Assembly (NCBI GenBank): GCA_028290765.1
Contig: JAQGJF010000841.1
Location: 1-12,939 of the forward strand
Direction of reading: 5' to 3'
From: Tardiphaga sp.
GTDB taxonomy: Bacteria > Pseudomonadota > Alphaproteobacteria > Rhizobiales > Xanthobacteraceae
Length of the DNA: 12,939 bases
Made by a program: the position numbers and the translations under genes. The notes under the pieces were generated by a model. It made no database searches. It had not been told where the DNA came from and was given only the letters and a program-made list of their open reading frames with translations. Positions 7,004 through 12,939 of this stretch are shown piece after piece (position 1 is the stretch's first letter; each line of letters begins with the position of its first letter).

Positions 7004-8233
7004 TCATTTCTTGATCAGCTGACAGTCGCTCGCCTCGAGCGGCTTGGCGGCGTCTTCCGGTGCGATCGTGGCGATCAGCTTGTAGTAATCCCACGGATAT
7101 TTCGACTCGTCCGGCTTCTTCACTTCGAACAAATAGGCCGGAATGATGCGGCGGCCATCGGCGCGCAGCGGGCCCTTGCCGAACAACGGATCGTCGGTCG
7201 GGAGTTCCTTCATCTTGGCGACGACCTTGGCGCCATCATGCGGATTGCCGCCGAGCGCGTCCATTGCCTTGAGATAGTGCAGCACCATGGCGTAGTTGCC
7301 GGCCTGGGTCATCGACGGCATCGCGTTCTTGTTGGCGAGCGCCGAAAACCGCTTCGAGAAGGCGCGGGTCTGGTCGTTCATGTCCCAGTAAAAGGATTCC
7401 GTGAACGTCAGCCCCTGCGCCGTCTTCAGTCCCAGCGAATGCACGTCGTTGATGAACAGCAGCAGTGCGGCAAGTTTCTGGCCGGCGGATACGATGCCGA
7501 ACTCGGAAGCCTGCTTGATCGCATTGGTGGTGTCGCCGCCGGCGTTGGCGAGGCCCACGACCTTGGCCTTGGACGCCTGCGCCTGCAGCAGGAACGACGA
7601 GAAATCCGAGGTGTTGATCGGATGCTTGACGCCACCCAGCACCTTGCCGCCATTGGCGGTCACGACCGCGGAGGTATCGCGCTCCAGCGCATGGCCGAAG
7701 GCATAGTCGGCGGTCAGGAAGAACCAGCTGTCGCCGCCGGACTTGGTCAGCGCTTTGCCGGTGCCGTTGGCAAGCATGTAGGTATCGTAAGTATAGGATA
7801 TCGTGTTCGGCGTGCAGGCCTTTCCGGTGAGGTCGGCCGAGGCGGCGCCCGAGTTGAGCAGCACCGCGTTCTTCTCCTTGACGAGATTGCTCACGGCGAG
7901 TGCCACGCCGGAGTTCGGCGTATCGGCGATCGCATCGACCTTGTCATTGTCGATCCATTGCCTGGAGATATTGACGCCGACATCCGGCTTGTTCTGGTGA
8001 TCGCCGCTCAGCACGTCGATCTTCCAGCCCTTCTTCAGCAATCCCGAATCCTCGACCGCCATCTTGACCGCGACCACGGAATTCGGGCCGCCGATGTCGG
8101 CATAGAGGCTCGACATGTCGTTGAGCACGCCGATCTTGACGGACTTGTCCTGGGCCAGTGCCTGGGTTGCAAGCCCGAAACTCGCCAGCGCGACCGCGAG
8201 CACGCGCCGCCGCGAGACAGTAAATGTCCTCAT
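7004..8233 (-). CDS. ABC transporter periplasmic substrate-binding protein, branched-chain amino acid (LivK/Peripla_BP_6) type
   Basis: A 409-residue periplasmic receptor. The signal peptide RRRVLAVALASFGLATQALA is cleaved before QDKS; SRRRVLA (7-13) resembles a twin-arginine motif, so Tat export is possible. The mature protein opens VKIGVLNDMSSLYADIGGPNSVVAVKMAVED, the classic first strand and helix of the family, and carries VDAIADTPNSGVALAVSNLVKEKNAVLLNSGAASADLTG and FLTADYAFGHALERD, both family blocks. The ATG at 8233 has AGAGG seven bases upstream; an in-frame start at 8338 would precede the signal peptide and is rejected. No permease or ATPase gene is visible, so it may be an orphan receptor. 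Proteins of this group bind diverse ligands, including aromatic compounds, so the substrate is unknown. Confidence 0.93.
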   Translation of the reverse strand: MRTFTVSRRRVLAVALASFGLATQALAQDKSVKIGVLNDMSSLYADIGGPNSVVAVKMAVEDSGLLKKGWKIDVLSGDHQNKPDVGVNISRQWIDNDKVDAIADTPNSGVALAVSNLVKEKNAVLLNSGAASADLTGKACTPNTISYTYDTYMLANGTGKALTKSGGDSWFFLTADYAFGHALERDTSAVVTANGGKVLGGVKHPINTSDFSSFLLQAQASKAKVVGLANAGGDTTNAIKQASEFGIVSAGQKLAALLLFINDVHSLGLKTAQGLTFTESFYWDMNDQTRAFSKRFSALANKNAMPSMTQAGNYAMVLHYLKAMDALGGNPHDGAKVVAKMKELPTDDPLFGKGPLRADGRRIIPAYLFEVKKPDESKYPWDYYKLIATIAPEDAAKPLEASDCQLIKK

Positions 8234-8458
8234 AAGTATTCCTCTCCCTGTTTTTCGCGCGAGGATGGCCGTCTTGCGCGGCCTGGCCCTTCGCCGACTG
8301 ATTGTGTGTTGCCGCAACGAATCCGGCGTCTTCAGCACCGGTGATCGTTCGACCCAGACTTATTATCACAGCAACGACCGGCAGGCACCCCTTCGCGTGG
8401 GCTGCGACATTGTGGCGTCAAAACAGGCATCTGCAGGCGGGCATCGAGAAAGTCACAG

Positions 8459-8484
8459 GGAACCTCGGTATTTTCCGAACCGTG
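8459..8484 (+). promoter_or_regulatory. EcfG-like promoter candidate before the response regulator gene
   Basis: GGAAC (8459-8463), a 17-base spacer, then CGTG (8481-8484). The -35 is perfect and the -10 matches three of four bases of the EcfG consensus cGTT. It ends 44 bases before the start codon. The divergent gap 8234-8528 holds no other feature I can support apart from the small inverted repeat at 8499-8514. Confidence 0.4.
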
Positions 8485-8498
8485 CCGCCTCCAAGGCA

Positions 8499-8514
8499 TT
8501 GACCCCTGTGTCAA
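8499..8514. promoter_or_regulatory. Small inverted repeat before the response regulator
   Basis: TTGAC (8499-8503) and GTCAA (8510-8514) flank a six-base centre, placed between the candidate EcfG promoter and the AGAGGAGAG ribosome-binding region. It could be an operator half-site pair, but five-base arms arise easily by chance. Confidence 0.2.
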
Positions 8515-8528
8515 CCAGAGGAGAGTCC

Positions 8529-8894
8529 ATGGGACAAGCATTCAAACCCACCGCATTGGTCGTCGAGAATGATGAATTGCAGCGTTCGCTGGTCAGCGCC
8601 TTGCTGGAAGAGAGCAACATGAACGTCATCCAGTGCGAAAGCGCGGAGGCGGCCGTCCTCATCCTCGATCAATCAGGGGATTGCGTCTCGATGGTGTTCA
8701 CCGACGTGGAACTGGCCGGCTCGATGGACGGAATTGAGCTCGCCTCGATCGCGAAAGCGCGGTTTCCCGACCTGCATGTCATCGTGACATCCGGCGTACC
8801 GCGCCTGCGCCGCCTGCCGGACGGCACGACTTTCATGGCAAAGCCGTGGTCTCCGATCGATGTGCTGATCGAAGCGCAAAAGTCGATTCATTAG
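8529..8894 (+). CDS. Single-domain response regulator (receiver only)
   Basis: A 121-residue CheY-like receiver with no output domain. Strand 1 reads TALVVENDELQRSLV, strand 3 ends with the phospho-acceptor Asp59 in VFTDVELAGSMDGIELA, Thr87 follows strand 4 (HVIVTSG) and Lys105 follows strand 5 (FMAKPW). At the acidic pair of strand 1 the residues are Glu13-Asn14, followed by Asp15, so one of the usual metal-binding acids appears replaced. The ATG at 8529 follows AGAGGAGAG at a good distance; upstream in-frame codons lie in non-coding sequence. No histidine kinase is adjacent. Such lone receivers act through protein-protein contacts or as phosphate sinks; the partner is unknown. An EcfG-like promoter match lies upstream, suggesting a link with general stress. 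Confidence 0.9.
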   Translation: MGQAFKPTALVVENDELQRSLVSALLEESNMNVIQCESAEAAVLILDQSGDCVSMVFTDVELAGSMDGIELASIAKARFPDLHVIVTSGVPRLRRLPDGTTFMAKPWSPIDVLIEAQKSIH

Positions 8895-8922
8895 TTCGAC
8901 CGCGCCGGTTGGTTGCTTCGCA

Positions 8923-8956
8923 TTGACGAGATCGTCGGCGTCGCTCAAATTAAAAA
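8923..8956 (+). promoter_or_regulatory. Possible sigma-70 type promoter upstream of mipZ
   Basis: TTGACG (8923-8928) is followed after about 18 bases by an AT-rich AAATTA stretch inside the most AT-rich patch of the gap (8947-8958). The -10 is poor, so confidence is low. The gap 8895-9138 otherwise holds two GANTC sites and a hairpin, listed separately. Confidence 0.25.
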
Positions 8957-9015
8957 TTCGGTGTCTTTCGTAAGTTCGTCATCAAGATGTCGTGGATCAC
9001 GCGTCATCGCGGGGC

Positions 9016-9074
9016 GATTCGTACGCATGCATTGATTTCACGGTTCGCTTCGGCTTGCAGGAAAATTGAGAATC
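9016..9074. promoter_or_regulatory. Two GANTC (CcrM methylation) sites upstream of mipZ
   Basis: GATTC at 9016-9020 and GAATC at 9070-9074. CcrM methylates GANTC in Alphaproteobacteria, and in Caulobacter the mipZ and ftsZ promoters are known to be stimulated by this methylation. In a gap of this size about one site would be expected by chance, so the sites themselves are certain but their regulatory role is inferred from the gene identity. Confidence 0.4.
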
Positions 9075-9105
9075 AGGGTTCATTACCCCGGTCAAATCCG
9101 GCACC

Positions 9106-9127
9106 CGTCCGCCGCATCGAGCGGACG
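9106..9127 (+). other. Hairpin immediately before the mipZ ribosome-binding region
   Basis: CGTCCGC (9106-9112) pairs with GCGGACG (9121-9127) across an eight-base loop. Three bases later comes the G-run (9131-9135) that is the only Shine-Dalgarno-like sequence before the ATG at 9139. The stem could affect access to the start region; the pairing is seen, the effect is inferred. Confidence 0.4.
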
Positions 9128-9138
9128 ATCGGGGGCTT

Positions 9139-9984
9139 ATGTCGTCTACCCGCGTTATCGTTGTCGCGAATGAAAAAGGCGGATCGGGCAAGTCCACGGT
9201 CGCCATGCATGTCGCCATCGCGCTGATCAAGTCGGGCCAGCGCGTCGCCACCATCGATCTCGATGCGCGGCAACGGAGCTTCACCCATTTTGTCGAGAAC
9301 AGACGCGGCTGGGCCCGGCAGGTTGGCCGCGACCTCGAAGTTCCCGATCATTTCTGTTTTGGCAGGGTTCAATATCCCACGGCCGCGGACGAGGCGGCCG
9401 GATGCAGGACGCTGACCGATGCGGTTTATACCCTGTCGCGCAGCTACGGCGTGATTGTCATCGATACTCCCGGTCATGATAGTTATTTGATGCGGCTGGC
9501 GCACGCATTGGCCGACACTTTGATCACGCCGCTAAATGACAGTTTTGTCGATCTCGACGTGCTCGGCAGTGTCGACCGCGAGACCTTCAAGGTCACCGGC
9601 ATCAGCCATTATTCGGAGATCGTGCAAGCGGCTCGCCGTCAGCGCCGGCTCGATCAGGAATCCACCGACTGGATCGTTTTGCGCAACCGGCTTTCGACGC
9701 TCAGTTCACGCAACAATCGGTACGTGGGAGAGGGGTTGCGGGAGCTTTCACGGTTGCTTGATTTCCGCTGTATCGAAGGGCTGGCCGAACGGGTCATTTT
9801 CCGCGAGCTTTATCCGCGTGGACTGACCGCGGTCGATGACATCGACGAAGTCACGCTCGGCACGCGACCGACCATGTCGCATGTCACCGCCCGCCTGGAG
9901 ATGCAAAATCTGCTCGGTGCGATCTTGTTGGGCGAACCGCGATCAGGCGCGGCATTGACGGCCCGTCATCGGGCCATCGGCTGA
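9139..9984 (+). CDS. mipZ: Division plane positioning ATPase MipZ
   Basis: A 281-residue ParA/MinD-superfamily ATPase. In Caulobacter MipZ forms a gradient from the ParB-bound origin and blocks FtsZ polymerisation near the poles, placing the septum at midcell. The deviant Walker A is NEKGGSGKST (11-20) with signature Lys13 and Lys18; Walker A' is IDLDARQRSF with Asp42, the same numbering as the catalytic Asp of Caulobacter MipZ; DTPGHDS (109-115) is switch II. MipZ-specific blocks include FVENRRGW, ADTLITPLNDSFVDLDVLGSVD, DWIVLRNRLS and ERVIFRELYPRGLT, which separate it from plasmid ParA and MinD. The start is followed at once by strand 1 (STRVIVVANEKGG). No parB or fts gene is nearby. It lies 244 bases after the response regulator gene and is convergent with the NHL-repeat gene. 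Confidence 0.92.
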   Translation: MSSTRVIVVANEKGGSGKSTVAMHVAIALIKSGQRVATIDLDARQRSFTHFVENRRGWARQVGRDLEVPDHFCFGRVQYPTAADEAAGCRTLTDAVYTLSRSYGVIVIDTPGHDSYLMRLAHALADTLITPLNDSFVDLDVLGSVDRETFKVTGISHYSEIVQAARRQRRLDQESTDWIVLRNRLSTLSSRNNRYVGEGLRELSRLLDFRCIEGLAERVIFRELYPRGLTAVDDIDEVTLGTRPTMSHVTARLEMQNLLGAILLGEPRSGAALTARHRAIG

Positions 9985-9990
9985 TGTGAG

Positions 9991-10048
9991 CGCGAACGCG
10001 CCGCCGTAGGTTCACCGCGGCTCTGTCGGTTAGCGCGTTTGGTCTCGC
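9991..10048. terminator. Small GC hairpins between convergent mipZ and NHL-repeat genes
   Basis: In the 67-base gap GCGCG-AA-CGCGC occurs just after the mipZ stop, and GCGCG...CGCGC recurs near 10035-10052 around TTTGGTCT. Both stems are only about five base pairs without T-runs. They are plausible but weak transcript ends for the two convergent genes. Confidence 0.25.
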
Positions 10049-10051
10049 GCC

Positions 10052-11230
10052 CTACCGCAGTGAATCCGATACCAGCTTGAATTTCTGGATCCGTTTTCCG
10101 GTATCGACCTCGGCGGTATAGACATTGCCTTTCTGGTCGACGGCCATGGCGTGGATCCAGTGGAACTGGCCGGCGTTGCGGCCGTTGTGGCCGAAGCTGC
10201 CGACCACGGTGCCGTCCTCACGATTGAGGATTCGGACCTCGTTGTTTTCGCCGTCGGCGCTGAGCAGCCAGGTCTGCTTCGGGTCGGGCCATATAGCGAT
10301 GTCCCAGACCGCGCCATTGCCCAGCGTGTTCTTCTCGTAGAACCACTCCTTCACGAAGGTGCCATCCTTCTTGAACACCTGAATCCTGTCGTTGATCCGG
10401 TCGCAGACGTAAAGCAGTCCGTCGTTGGCGAGCTTCACGCAATGCACCGGATTGGCGAATTGCTGCGACACCGGCGCCTTCGGATCGTAGGGCGCCTGCT
10501 TGTCGTCGTTCGGCGGCTTGCCATAGGCGCCCCAGTGCCGCTTGTACGCGCCGGTGGAGGCATCGAACACGATGACGCGGCGGTTGCCGTAGCCGTCGGC
10601 GACGTAGATCTCATCGGCCGCCTTGTCGATGGTGGTTTCGGCCGGCTTGCCGAGCTGGGTGGTGTCGTTGCTGCCCTTGCTCGGCGTGATCTTGCCGATC
10701 TGCGAGACGAACTTGCCGTCGAGCGTGAACTTCAGGATGGCGTTGTCGTTGTCGGCATTGCCGCCGACCCACACGAATCCCCGTTCATCGACCTCGATGC
10801 CGTGTTCGCGCCCGACCCATTCATAACCTTCGCCGGGGCCGCCCCAGGAGCGCAGCAGGTTGCCCTCAGCGTCGAATTCCAGCACCGGCGGAGCCGAGAC
10901 GCAGCATTTCGATCGCGGGGGCGTCAGGCTGGCGCCTTTCTCGTCGTCGGTCAGCGAACGCGGCCGGTGGATCAGCCAGATATGGCCGTTTGAATCCACG
11001 GTAATGCCGCCGACCTGGCCGAGTATCCAGTTGTTCGGCAGCTGCTTCGGCCAGGAGGCGTCGACTTCGAAGCGGGGAATCTCGCCTGCCTGCGCGTTGT
11101 GCGGAGCGGCGGTGCCGAGCAGCAGCGCTGCCGCCACTGCGGAGACGGCAATCAATCTGTGAAGGATTTTGGAACTGGCGGGCTTTGCCGCGGCACATGT
11201 TGATGGTGCGCGATTTGACATCGACGTCAT
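10052..11230 (-). CDS. Exported NHL-repeat protein, peptidyl-alpha-hydroxyglycine alpha-amidating lyase-like
   Basis: A 392-residue secreted beta-propeller protein. After a signal peptide (HRLIAVSAVAAALLLGTAAPHNAQA, cleavage before GEIP) come repeated NHL-type blades: GQVGGITVDSNGHIWLIHR, GREHGIEVDERGFVWVGG, KPAETTIDKAADEIYVADGYGNRRVIVFD, NPVHCVKLANDGLLYVCDRINDRIQVF, and HWIHAMAVDQKGNVYTAEVDTGKRIQKF. The resemblance is to the lyase half of peptidylglycine alpha-amidating enzymes; whether bacterial members have that activity is not established. GGGAGG at 11236-11241, five bases before the ATG at 11230, fixes the start over a GTG at 11251. A Cys-Cys pair (SKCCVSAPP) could form a disulphide. The gene follows the SDR gene on the same strand after a 96-base gap, which contains a small palindrome. 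Confidence 0.88.
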   Translation of the reverse strand: MTSMSNRAPSTCAAAKPASSKILHRLIAVSAVAAALLLGTAAPHNAQAGEIPRFEVDASWPKQLPNNWILGQVGGITVDSNGHIWLIHRPRSLTDDEKGASLTPPRSKCCVSAPPVLEFDAEGNLLRSWGGPGEGYEWVGREHGIEVDERGFVWVGGNADNDNAILKFTLDGKFVSQIGKITPSKGSNDTTQLGKPAETTIDKAADEIYVADGYGNRRVIVFDASTGAYKRHWGAYGKPPNDDKQAPYDPKAPVSQQFANPVHCVKLANDGLLYVCDRINDRIQVFKKDGTFVKEWFYEKNTLGNGAVWDIAIWPDPKQTWLLSADGENNEVRILNREDGTVVGSFGHNGRNAGQFHWIHAMAVDQKGNVYTAEVDTGKRIQKFKLVSDSLR

Positions 11231-11235
11231 GGCAT

Positions 11236-11241
11236 CCTCCC
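11236..11241 (-). promoter_or_regulatory. Shine-Dalgarno GGGAGG that sets the NHL-repeat protein start
   Basis: Minus-strand GGGAGG five bases before the ATG at 11230. A GTG at 11251 is in frame but would place this site inside the coding region. Confidence 0.7.
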
Positions 11242-11252
11242 GGGAATTCACT

Positions 11253-11266
11253 GCGGGTTGACCCGC
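11253..11266. other. Short palindrome between the SDR and NHL-repeat genes
   Basis: GCGGGT and ACCCGC flank a two-base centre, forming a six-base inverted repeat (or a five-base stem with loop TTGA). It lies 22 bases before the NHL gene start and 60 bases after the SDR stop. It may be an operator, a leader hairpin or the end of the SDR transcript. Confidence 0.3.
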
Positions 11267-11326
11267 TTGGTGGGGAGTGAATAACGCCGCCCGCGCCGAG
11301 TCAACCGAGAGGCGTAAAGCCGTCGT

Positions 11327-12067
11327 CTATGCCGGGGCGCGAAAGTTCTTCAGGGTGCGGGTCGGGTAATCGTAGAACTTGCCGGTCTCGTTCCAGGTCG
11401 GCAGGCACAGCGGCACGATCAGTTCGGCCGCCTGTTCCGGCGTATCCAGGGTCAAGGGATCCTCGCCGGGCATCACGGTCGCGCGCATGCGGGTGCGGAT
11501 CGGGCCAGGGTTGAACAGGTTGACGCGGATCGCCGTCGAGGCGATCTCGTTGGCCCATGCCCGCGCCAGGGTTTCCACGGCGGCCTTCGAGGCCGCATAG
11601 GGACCGAGATAGGCCCGCGCCTTGTTGGCCGCGCCCGAGGTGATGAACACCGCGCGGCCGGCATCGGATTGCCTGAGCAGCGGCTCCATGCAGCGGATCA
11701 GCTGAAAATTCGCGGTGACGTTGATCGCCATCACGTCGTTCCACGATTTCAGCTCGATATGGCCGAGCGGCGAGGATGGGCCGGCCACACCGGCATTGCC
11801 GACCAGGATGTCGAGCTTGCCGTGGCGTTCATGCAGCGCGGCGCCGAGCCGGGCGATGCCTTCGAAATCGGTAAGGTTGAGCGGCACCAGCGTCGCGCTG
11901 CCACCCTCATGGCGGATGGCGTCGTCGAGTTCTTCGAGACCACCCTGGGTTCGCGCCACCGCGACCACATGGGCGCCGGCTTTGGCCAGCGCGCGCGCGG
12001 TGGCATAGCCGATGCCGCGCGAGGCGCCGGTGACGAGAGCGATGCGGGAGGCGAGGGGGAGGGTCAT
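11327..12067 (-). CDS. SDR family NAD(P)-dependent oxidoreductase
   Basis: A 246-residue classical short-chain dehydrogenase/reductase, cytosolic. The Rossmann glycine motif TGASRGIG is at 13-20, NAG at 91-93, and the catalytic tetrad Asn116, Ser144, Tyr157 and Lys161 (YAASK) is complete, so the enzyme should be active. PGPIRTRM (187-194) is the usual post-active-site segment. The residue after strand 2 is Arg39 (VAVART), which favours NADP(H), though this is inference. The substrate is unknown. The ATG at 12067 has no clear Shine-Dalgarno, but the protein begins at the expected distance from the glycine motif. It is on the same strand as purF, separated from it by an opposing DUF1697 gene, and upstream of the NHL-repeat gene. 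Confidence 0.92.
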   Translation of the reverse strand: MTLPLASRIALVTGASRGIGYATARALAKAGAHVVAVARTQGGLEELDDAIRHEGGSATLVPLNLTDFEGIARLGAALHERHGKLDILVGNAGVAGPSSPLGHIELKSWNDVMAINVTANFQLIRCMEPLLRQSDAGRAVFITSGAANKARAYLGPYAASKAAVETLARAWANEIASTAIRVNLFNPGPIRTRMRATVMPGEDPLTLDTPEQAAELIVPLCLPTWNETGKFYDYPTRTLKNFRAPA

Positions 12068-12122
12068 GATGGGGGACTTATGATACGATAACAGCCGAAA
12101 ATCAAACGCTCGGGGGGCCGAT

Positions 12123-12665
12123 TTGACCGTCTATATTGCCATGTTGCGAGGCGTCAATGTCGGCGGCAACACGCTCAAGATGGATTGGCTGCGCAACGCC
12201 TGCGAGGAACTCGGACTGCGTGACGTCAAGACCTATGTCCAGAGCGGTAACCTCGTTTTCACCTCGCGCCTGAACGCGGCAAAACTCGCCCAGACGCTCA
12301 AGGCCACGGTGGATGCGCAAACGCGGCTGCCGGTCACCGTCGTCGTTCGCGACGCCGCGGAGTTGGCCAAAACCGTCGCCGGCAATCCGTTCCTGAAACA
12401 GGGGGCCGTCGATATCACCAAGCTGCACGTCACCTTTCTCGGCAAGGCCGTCAAGCCGGCGAAGGCTGCGCTCGAGCGGCTCGATGCGCTGGCGGGCAGC
12501 CGCGACGAATATCGCATCGCTGGCGGCGAGATCTATCTGCACTGCCCGGTCAATTACGGCGAGACCAAGCTCTCGAACACGGCGATCGAGAAGGTTTTGG
12601 GCGTCGGCGCCACGACGCGCAACTGGAAGACGGTGACGACGCTGCTGGGGATGGCGGAGCAGTAA
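12123..12665 (+). CDS. DUF1697 domain-containing protein
   Basis: A 180-residue cytosolic protein of unknown function. The opening MTVYIAMLRGVNVGGNTLKMDWLRNACEELGLRDVKTYVQSGNLVFTS is the hallmark of DUF1697, followed by the C-terminal half with LHVTFLGK, YRIAGGEIYLHCPVNYGETKLSN and the final TTRNWKTVTTLLGMAE; the length is typical. The start is a TTG at 12123, about six bases after a GGGGGG run, and it gives the family's usual first residues, so the rare start codon is likely genuine. It is divergent from the SDR gene (55-base gap) and convergent with purF. The family is scattered among bacteria, which fits an individually gained gene. No biochemical role can be assigned. Confidence 0.93.
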   Translation: MTVYIAMLRGVNVGGNTLKMDWLRNACEELGLRDVKTYVQSGNLVFTSRLNAAKLAQTLKATVDAQTRLPVTVVVRDAAELAKTVAGNPFLKQGAVDITKLHVTFLGKAVKPAKAALERLDALAGSRDEYRIAGGEIYLHCPVNYGETKLSNTAIEKVLGVGATTRNWKTVTTLLGMAEQ

Positions 12666-12692
12666 TGCCGCCCTATCGTCGTCCTCGCCAAC

Positions 12693-12725
12693 GGATCGGC
12701 GCGAAGCGCCGACCCGGTGGCCGGG
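12693..12725. terminator. Bidirectional hairpin between convergent DUF1697 and purF genes
   Basis: TCGGCGC (12696-12702) and GCGCCGA (12706-12712) form a seven-base stem with loop GAA, extendable by GG/CC after one mismatch. An overlapping alternative, CCCGG-TGG-CCGGG (12713-12725), lies beside it. GATGACAAAAG follows. The location between two stop codons supports a shared transcript end. The segment also resembles the short palindromic intergenic sequences common in this clade. Confidence 0.5.
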
Positions 12726-12735
12726 ATGACAAAAG

Positions 12736-12939
12736 CTAGCTCGCTTCCGCCAGCAGCGACAATTGCCGGGGCTGCGCCTCGGTCTGCGTCATGTCGGTGA
12801 GCGGGGTCGGGTAATCGCCGGTGAAGCAGTGGTCGGTGAATTTCGGGTGCGCCGGATCGCGGCCGGGTTCGCCCATGGCGCGGTAGATGCCGTCGACCGA
12901 CAGGAACGCCAAGCTATCGGCACCGATCAACTGCCGCAT
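12736..12939 (-). CDS. purF: Amidophosphoribosyltransferase PurF, C-terminal fragment (continues past the window)
   Basis: The last 67 or so residues of PurF, which makes 5-phosphoribosylamine from PRPP and glutamine, the first step of purine synthesis. Visible are ADSLAFLSVDGIYRAMGEPGRD, matching the conserved end of the phosphoribosyltransferase region, and the tail FTDHCFTGDYPTPLTD, typical of alphaproteobacterial PurF. The Met at 12939 is internal; the true start lies beyond the right edge. The stop is a TAG at 12738-12736. The catalytic glutaminase and PRPP-binding parts are not in the window. Confidence 0.93.
   Translation of the reverse strand: MRQLIGADSLAFLSVDGIYRAMGEPGRDPAHPKFTDHCFTGDYPTPLTDMTQTEAQPRQLSLLAEAS

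Noticed and set aside
8234..8528. Extra small gene in the divergent gap
   Set aside because: Short open frames here lack ribosome-binding sites and recognisable protein character; the gap fits two divergent promoter regions.
8941..8965. CtrA-type site (TTAA-N7-TTAA) upstream of mipZ
   Set aside because: One TTAA occurs at 8950-8953 but there is no second half at the required spacing.
10151..10993. Plus-strand open frame opposite the NHL-repeat gene
   Set aside because: Val/Asp-rich shadow of the repeats; the minus-strand protein has a signal peptide, NHL blades and a good ribosome-binding site.
1..12939. CRISPR array, insertion sequence, tRNA or prophage elements
   Set aside because: I saw no regularly spaced repeats, transposase or integrase motifs, or tRNA-like cloverleaf segments; gaps are short and genes are of ordinary chromosomal type.

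Overview
The window is a chromosomal stretch from a GC-rich alphaproteobacterium, most likely the Bradyrhizobium/Rhodopseudomonas group (Nitrobacteraceae). Protein recognition suggests this: a MipZ-type ParA ATPase (restricted to Alphaproteobacteria), an NnrU-family membrane protein, a Bug-type tricarboxylate-binding protein, a Liv-type periplasmic binding protein with the wording typical of that group, and a yfgM-like gene followed by a lipoprotein gene and der. There is no mobile element, CRISPR array, rRNA or tRNA that I can support. Coding density is high and every gap between genes is under 300 bases.

Layout, left to right. Positions 1-950 (minus) hold a Bug solute-binding protein gene cut by the left edge; 1089-1673 (plus) is NnrU family, divergent from it. 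Positions 1778-2023 and 2194-2427 are two tandem paralogous genes for small exported Asn/Ser/Gly-rich proteins of unknown function. Positions 2576-6614 look like one plus-strand unit: a membrane-anchored TPR protein (YfgM-like), an Ala/Pro-rich lipoprotein, a palindromic intergenic element, the ribosome-assembly GTPase Der, and a TetA-like MFS transporter whose GTG start overlaps the der stop. A 55-residue protein (6627-6794, minus) and a Liv-type substrate-binding protein (7004-8233, minus, with a strong terminator hairpin) follow. The latter is divergent from a single-domain response regulator (8529-8894, plus), which is followed by mipZ (9139-9984, plus). On the minus strand lie an NHL-repeat secreted protein (10052-11230), an SDR oxidoreductase (11327-12067) and the 3' end of purF (12736 to the right edge). 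A DUF1697 gene (12123-12665, plus) sits between purF and the SDR gene.

Functional picture: the core is housekeeping (Der for 50S ribosome assembly, PurF for purine synthesis, MipZ for placing the division site), mixed with envelope proteins and solute receptors that lack their own permeases here. The points most worth a second look are the tandem small exported proteins, the short lipoprotein in the place where E. coli has bamB, the nested palindrome before der, EcfG-like (general stress) promoter matches before the lone receiver protein and before the 55-residue protein, and GANTC methylation sites upstream of mipZ. No clearly new multi-gene system is evident.
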